DNA of 64,000 nucleotides, from assembly GCA_947487155.1 (NCBI GenBank), contig CANKVS010000013.1:1-64000 (forward strand), given 5' to 3'. Within the stretch, counting starts at the first letter, position 1, and each line of letters starts with the position of its first letter. This DNA comes from an uncultured Flaviramulus sp. GTDB taxonomy: Bacteria; Bacteroidota; Bacteroidia; Flavobacteriales; Flavobacteriaceae. The notes beneath the pieces were generated by a model. That model did not search any database and was not told where the DNA came from. It worked only from the letters and a program-made list of their open reading frames with translations. The translations under genes were made by a program, and so were the position numbers. Below are positions 61,771 through 64,000 of this stretch, one piece after another.

Positions 61771-62622
61771 CTATTCATTTTCTAGTTGCTCTTTGTATTG
61801 TTTCAAGTTTGCTTTAATATCGTCATCAAGTTCGGGCTCCTTAATGTCTGCATATTCTCTTAACGTATCGAGCATAATTTTAGCTACTAAATAACGTGCA
61901 GATGGTTTATCATCGGCTGGAATAGTGTACCATGGCGCATGCTCTTTTGATGTTCTATTAATAGCATCTTCATAACATTCTTGATAATTATCCCAAAGTT
62001 TACGCTCTTTTAAATCGCCTGGAGAAAACTTCCAATTTTTTTCCTGCTTATTTAAACGCCTTAATAATCTATACTTTTGTTCTTCTTTTGAAAGGTGTAA
62101 AAAGAATTTAAAAATAATGGTACCATTATCTGCTATGTGCTTTTCGAAATTATTTATTTGATCGAATCGCGTATCCCAAAACCCTTCATTTATATCGTCC
62201 ACAGTATTAACCGTAGGGATATTCTCTCCTGAAATATAACCAGGATGCACACGAGTAACTAACACATTCTCGTAGTGTGTTCTGTTAAAAACACCAAATT
62301 TACCACGCGTTGGTAATACTATATAATGCCTCCACAAATAATCATGCTTTAGCTCTAATTCGGTAGGGACTTTAAAACTATGCACCTCAACACCGCGGGC
62401 ATTAAAATCTTTAAACACTTCACGAATTAAGCTATCTTTTCCAGAAGTATCCATTCCTTGCAAGCACACTAAAACAGCATATTTCCCGTGAGCGTACATG
62501 GTATCCTGTAGTTTTCCTAGTTTTTTTCTAATACTTTTTAATTCCTTTTCGGCATCATCAATTACAAGTTTGCTTTCAATGTTTTTTAAGGCGATTTTCG
62601 ATGTTACTTTATAGCTATTCAT
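61771..62622 (-). CDS. Polyphosphate kinase 2 family protein
   Basis: A 283-residue PPK2. The P-loop is LQGMDTSGKDS near residue 57, followed by REVFKDFNARGVEVHSFKVP, LWRHYIVLPTRGKFGVFNRTHYENVLV, which is the Walker B region, and FKFFLHLSKEEQKYRLLRRL with the lid arginines. PPK2 enzymes transfer phosphate from polyphosphate to nucleoside mono- or diphosphates, or the reverse. Subclass (AMP, ADP or both) is not certain from the sequence, but the length suits a single-domain class I or III enzyme. No ppk1 or ppx gene is adjacent. Confidence 0.9.
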   Translation of the reverse strand: MNSYKVTSKIALKNIESKLVIDDAEKELKSIRKKLGKLQDTMYAHGKYAVLVCLQGMDTSGKDSLIREVFKDFNARGVEVHSFKVPTELELKHDYLWRHYIVLPTRGKFGVFNRTHYENVLVTRVHPGYISGENIPTVNTVDDINEGFWDTRFDQINNFEKHIADNGTIIFKFFLHLSKEEQKYRLLRRLNKQEKNWKFSPGDLKERKLWDNYQECYEDAINRTSKEHAPWYTIPADDKPSARYLVAKIMLDTLREYADIKEPELDDDIKANLKQYKEQLENE

Positions 62623-62710
62623 TTCTGTAGTTTATATGGATTAAATATATAAAATTGCAATCGATTTTATCATTCTAATGATTAATAGTTTCTATCTAAA
62701 ATGAAACTTT

Positions 62711-62787
62711 ATACCATTTCTTATTTGAAATTACTGTAAAAGAAAAAAAGGCGATTTGTTACGGTCATTTCAGATGAGAAATGGTAT
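62711..62787 (+). repeat. Long imperfect inverted repeat upstream of a secreted-protein gene
   Basis: Arms 62711-62731 (ATACCATTTCTTATTTGAA and on) and 62767-62787 (ATTTCAGATGAGAAATGGT and on) are 21 bases each. Their only two mismatches become G-U pairs in plus-strand RNA, so the stem is fully paired. The loop is 35 bases. It may be a small miniature element or an RNA leader structure. It stands 98 bases before the ATG at 62886, and a lone TGCATTTCATC motif (minus strand, 62813-62823) lies between. Confidence 0.5.
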
Positions 62788-62885
62788 TAGTTTAATTAAA
62801 TACTGTGTTTTCGATGAAATGCACTTGAGTTTATATTGATTTTAATACATTCGCCACACCTACTTATAATTTAATCCCAACCTAT

Positions 62886-63623
62886 ATGAAAACTTATTTC
62901 TATTTTTTGCTTTGTGTAATTGCGTCATCTTCAATGTACTCACAGGATGCATGTGAAGATGCAAACTCCGATCTTATCTATGCTTATTCCCATATAAAAT
63001 CTGCCTACGATTCTAATAATATTTCTCATTTAAAGCATTATGCAAATAGATCTTTTGAAGCTTTTGAACGTTCAAAAGAAAAGTTAACAAAATGTGGATG
63101 CGACACAGCATATAACCTCGCTTATGATGGTGCAGAACTTTTAGCAAAAGTTGAAAAGGCAAAGACTTATGAAGACGGACGATTTTATGTAAAAAAAGCT
63201 AGAGACATTGGTAAAAAGAGTATTATAGAACTAGATAAATGTACTGCTTCTAGTAATGATACTGAAGCAGATGAATTGGCAATTCTACAAAACGAACAGC
63301 AACAATTAAAACAACAACAAGATATACTAAAAGCCAAAGAGGCTCAAATTAAAATGAAATTAGCCGAACAAAAGGAAAAAGAATTAGTACTTAAAAAAAA
63401 GCAATTAATAGTTGAATATGAAAACACCATGGTATCAAAAGTGAAAATATTCAATCAAGTTTTAGAAATTTGTGACTGTAACCATGATAACGCCATAAAG
63501 GAAGTTAACAACTCTGAAGCTATAGCAACAAAAACCATAAAAGATATTAAAGCTTTTTATTTGAATCAGCTTAAAAATTTAACTACAACTTATTTGACGC
63601 AACTTAATACGTGCACACCTTAA
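62886..63623 (+). CDS. Secreted cysteine-containing coiled-coil protein
   Basis: A 245-residue exported protein, signal peptide MKTYFYFLLCVIASSSMYS. The first mature part (DACEDANSDLIYAYSHIKSA to TKCGCDTAYNLAYDGAELL) is helical with cysteines near 23, 70 and 72, and a further one at LDKCTASS. Residues 130-175 are a glutamine/lysine-rich coiled coil (NEQQQLKQQQDILKAKEAQ). The C-terminal helix has a CDC pair. Disulfides are likely in the envelope. I do not recognise a family. It is monocistronic, with the inverted repeat upstream and a terminator after it. Confidence 0.65.
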   Translation: MKTYFYFLLCVIASSSMYSQDACEDANSDLIYAYSHIKSAYDSNNISHLKHYANRSFEAFERSKEKLTKCGCDTAYNLAYDGAELLAKVEKAKTYEDGRFYVKKARDIGKKSIIELDKCTASSNDTEADELAILQNEQQQLKQQQDILKAKEAQIKMKLAEQKEKELVLKKKQLIVEYENTMVSKVKIFNQVLEICDCNHDNAIKEVNNSEAIATKTIKDIKAFYLNQLKNLTTTYLTQLNTCTP

Positions 63624-63638
63624 AACAGCAAGCATAAA

Positions 63639-63672
63639 AAACCCGTAAATTAACTACATAATTTACGGGTTT
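63639..63672. terminator. Bidirectional terminator at the right end
   Basis: AAACCCGTAAATTA (63639-63652) and TAATTTACGGGTTT (63659-63672) form a perfect 14-bp stem with a 6-base loop between convergent genes. Confidence 0.85.
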
Positions 63673-63678
63673 CATTTT

Positions 63679-64000
63679 TTATTTTGAAGCAAATAACTTG
63701 ACATCGGTTTCGCTTACTTCTTCACCTCCAAGTATAATTAAACGTTCTATAACATTACGGAGTTCTCTAATATTACCTGTCCAATCGTAATCTTGAAGTA
63801 ATTTGATTGCCTTATCTGAAAATGATTTTTTAACTGTTCCTTGCTCATTTGAAATTTTAGTAGCAAAGTGATTAATTAATAAAGGAATATCGTCTCTTCT
63901 ATCATTTAAAGCTGGCACTTTAATTAAAATAACAGCTAATCTGTGATACAAATCTTCTCGAAATCGACCGTCTTCAATTTCCTTTTTTAAATTTTTATTG
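63679..64000 (-). CDS. C-terminal part of a sigma-54-dependent activator (partial)
   Basis: The frame stays open to the right edge: NKNLKKEIEDGRFREDLYHRLAV is read from 64000 inward, so the gene starts outside the window. The segment FREDLYHRLAVILIKVPAL and DYDWTGNIRELRNVIERLIIL are the C-terminal half of the AAA+ domain of NtrC-type activators. The protein ends LFASK just after that domain, with no Fis-type helix-turn-helix. A related form of such regulators lacking the DNA-binding domain occurs in Bacteroidota. Which response-regulator or sensor part lies upstream cannot be seen. Confidence 0.85.
   Translation of the reverse strand, partial: NKNLKKEIEDGRFREDLYHRLAVILIKVPALNDRRDDIPLLINHFATKISNEQGTVKKSFSDKAIKLLQDYDWTGNIRELRNVIERLIILGGEEVSETDVKLFASK

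Noticed and set aside
1..64000. tRNA, rRNA and CRISPR genes
   Set aside because: No cloverleaf-like T-arm sequences in intergenic space, no rRNA segments and no repeat-spacer arrays were found by reading. A tRNA scan would be needed to be certain.

Overview
The window looks like chromosome from a marine-type member of the Flavobacteriaceae (Bacteroidota). DNA is AT-rich throughout. Many genes are preceded by the Bacteroidota -7 element TAnnTTTG instead of a sigma70 box. Three giant genes end in the type B sorting domain of the type IX secretion system (T9SS), and several proteins belong to families typical of flavobacteria (DUF2911, DUF349 repeats, OstA-like, DUF5606-like). I see no rRNA, tRNA, CRISPR array, prophage or intact insertion sequence. 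Most of the window is ordinary housekeeping chromosome with small accessory pieces in it. The genus cannot be told from this sequence alone.

Layout. 1-1000: the 3' end of an unknown gene, then a YafQ/RHH toxin-antitoxin pair with its operator, then a degenerate second copy of that 3' end. 1-6.5 kb: an operon of a secreted PIG-L deacetylase, an unlisted 36-residue membrane peptide, a sodium:solute symporter and a Gfo/Idh/MocA oxidoreductase. 6.5-16.5 kb: DUF2911 protein, aquaporin, rdgB, RelA/SpoT, Fur-family regulator, purA, OstA-like protein and a class III aminotransferase. 16.7-23 kb: TPR protein, two tandem DUF368 (polyprenyl-phosphate transporter) paralogues joined to aroE, and a DUF349 repeat protein. 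23-27.5 kb (mostly minus strand): TlpA-like thioredoxin, a duplicated-domain lipoprotein, a Crp/Fnr regulator, a DUF5606-like gene with a frameshifted tail, def, ruvX and a small secreted protein.

27.8-32 kb: dapD, then a cell-surface glycan group (nucleotidyltransferase, CDP-glycerol-type phosphotransferase, family 2 glycosyltransferase, convergent Kdo-kinase-like gene). 32-36 kb: tsaC, a GxxExxY gene inside a perfect 17-bp inverted repeat, a CCA-adding/HD enzyme, a second palindromic repeat, a COX15/CtaA heme A synthase and a pRiA4b ORF-3-like gene. 36-39 kb: an unrecognised protein with kinase-like motifs and an ABC exporter. 39-52.7 kb: three consecutive T9SS type B surface proteins of 921, 1628 and 1899 residues that share a module present in 2, 11 and 6 copies. 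52.8-64 kb: uvrB, a TerB-like protein, DUF1456, sucC, lysA, a sterol-desaturase-family enzyme, secreted DinB-like and M28 peptidase proteins, PPK2, a secreted Cys-rich coiled-coil protein and the 3' end of a sigma-54 activator.

How it fits together. dapD and lysA are two steps of the diaminopimelate/lysine pathway, but they lie 30 kb apart. The DUF368 pair, the glycan group and the OstA-like gene all concern lipid-carrier or envelope assembly. The best candidates for something undescribed are the inverted-repeat-bounded GxxExxY cassette, the CDP-polyol-type glycan group in a Gram-negative, the 36-residue peptide between deacetylase and symporter, the kinase-like orphan, the repeated TGCATTTCATCT motif with 21-bp phasing in front of genes for secreted proteins, and the toxin-antitoxin pair set between two copies of a gene tail.
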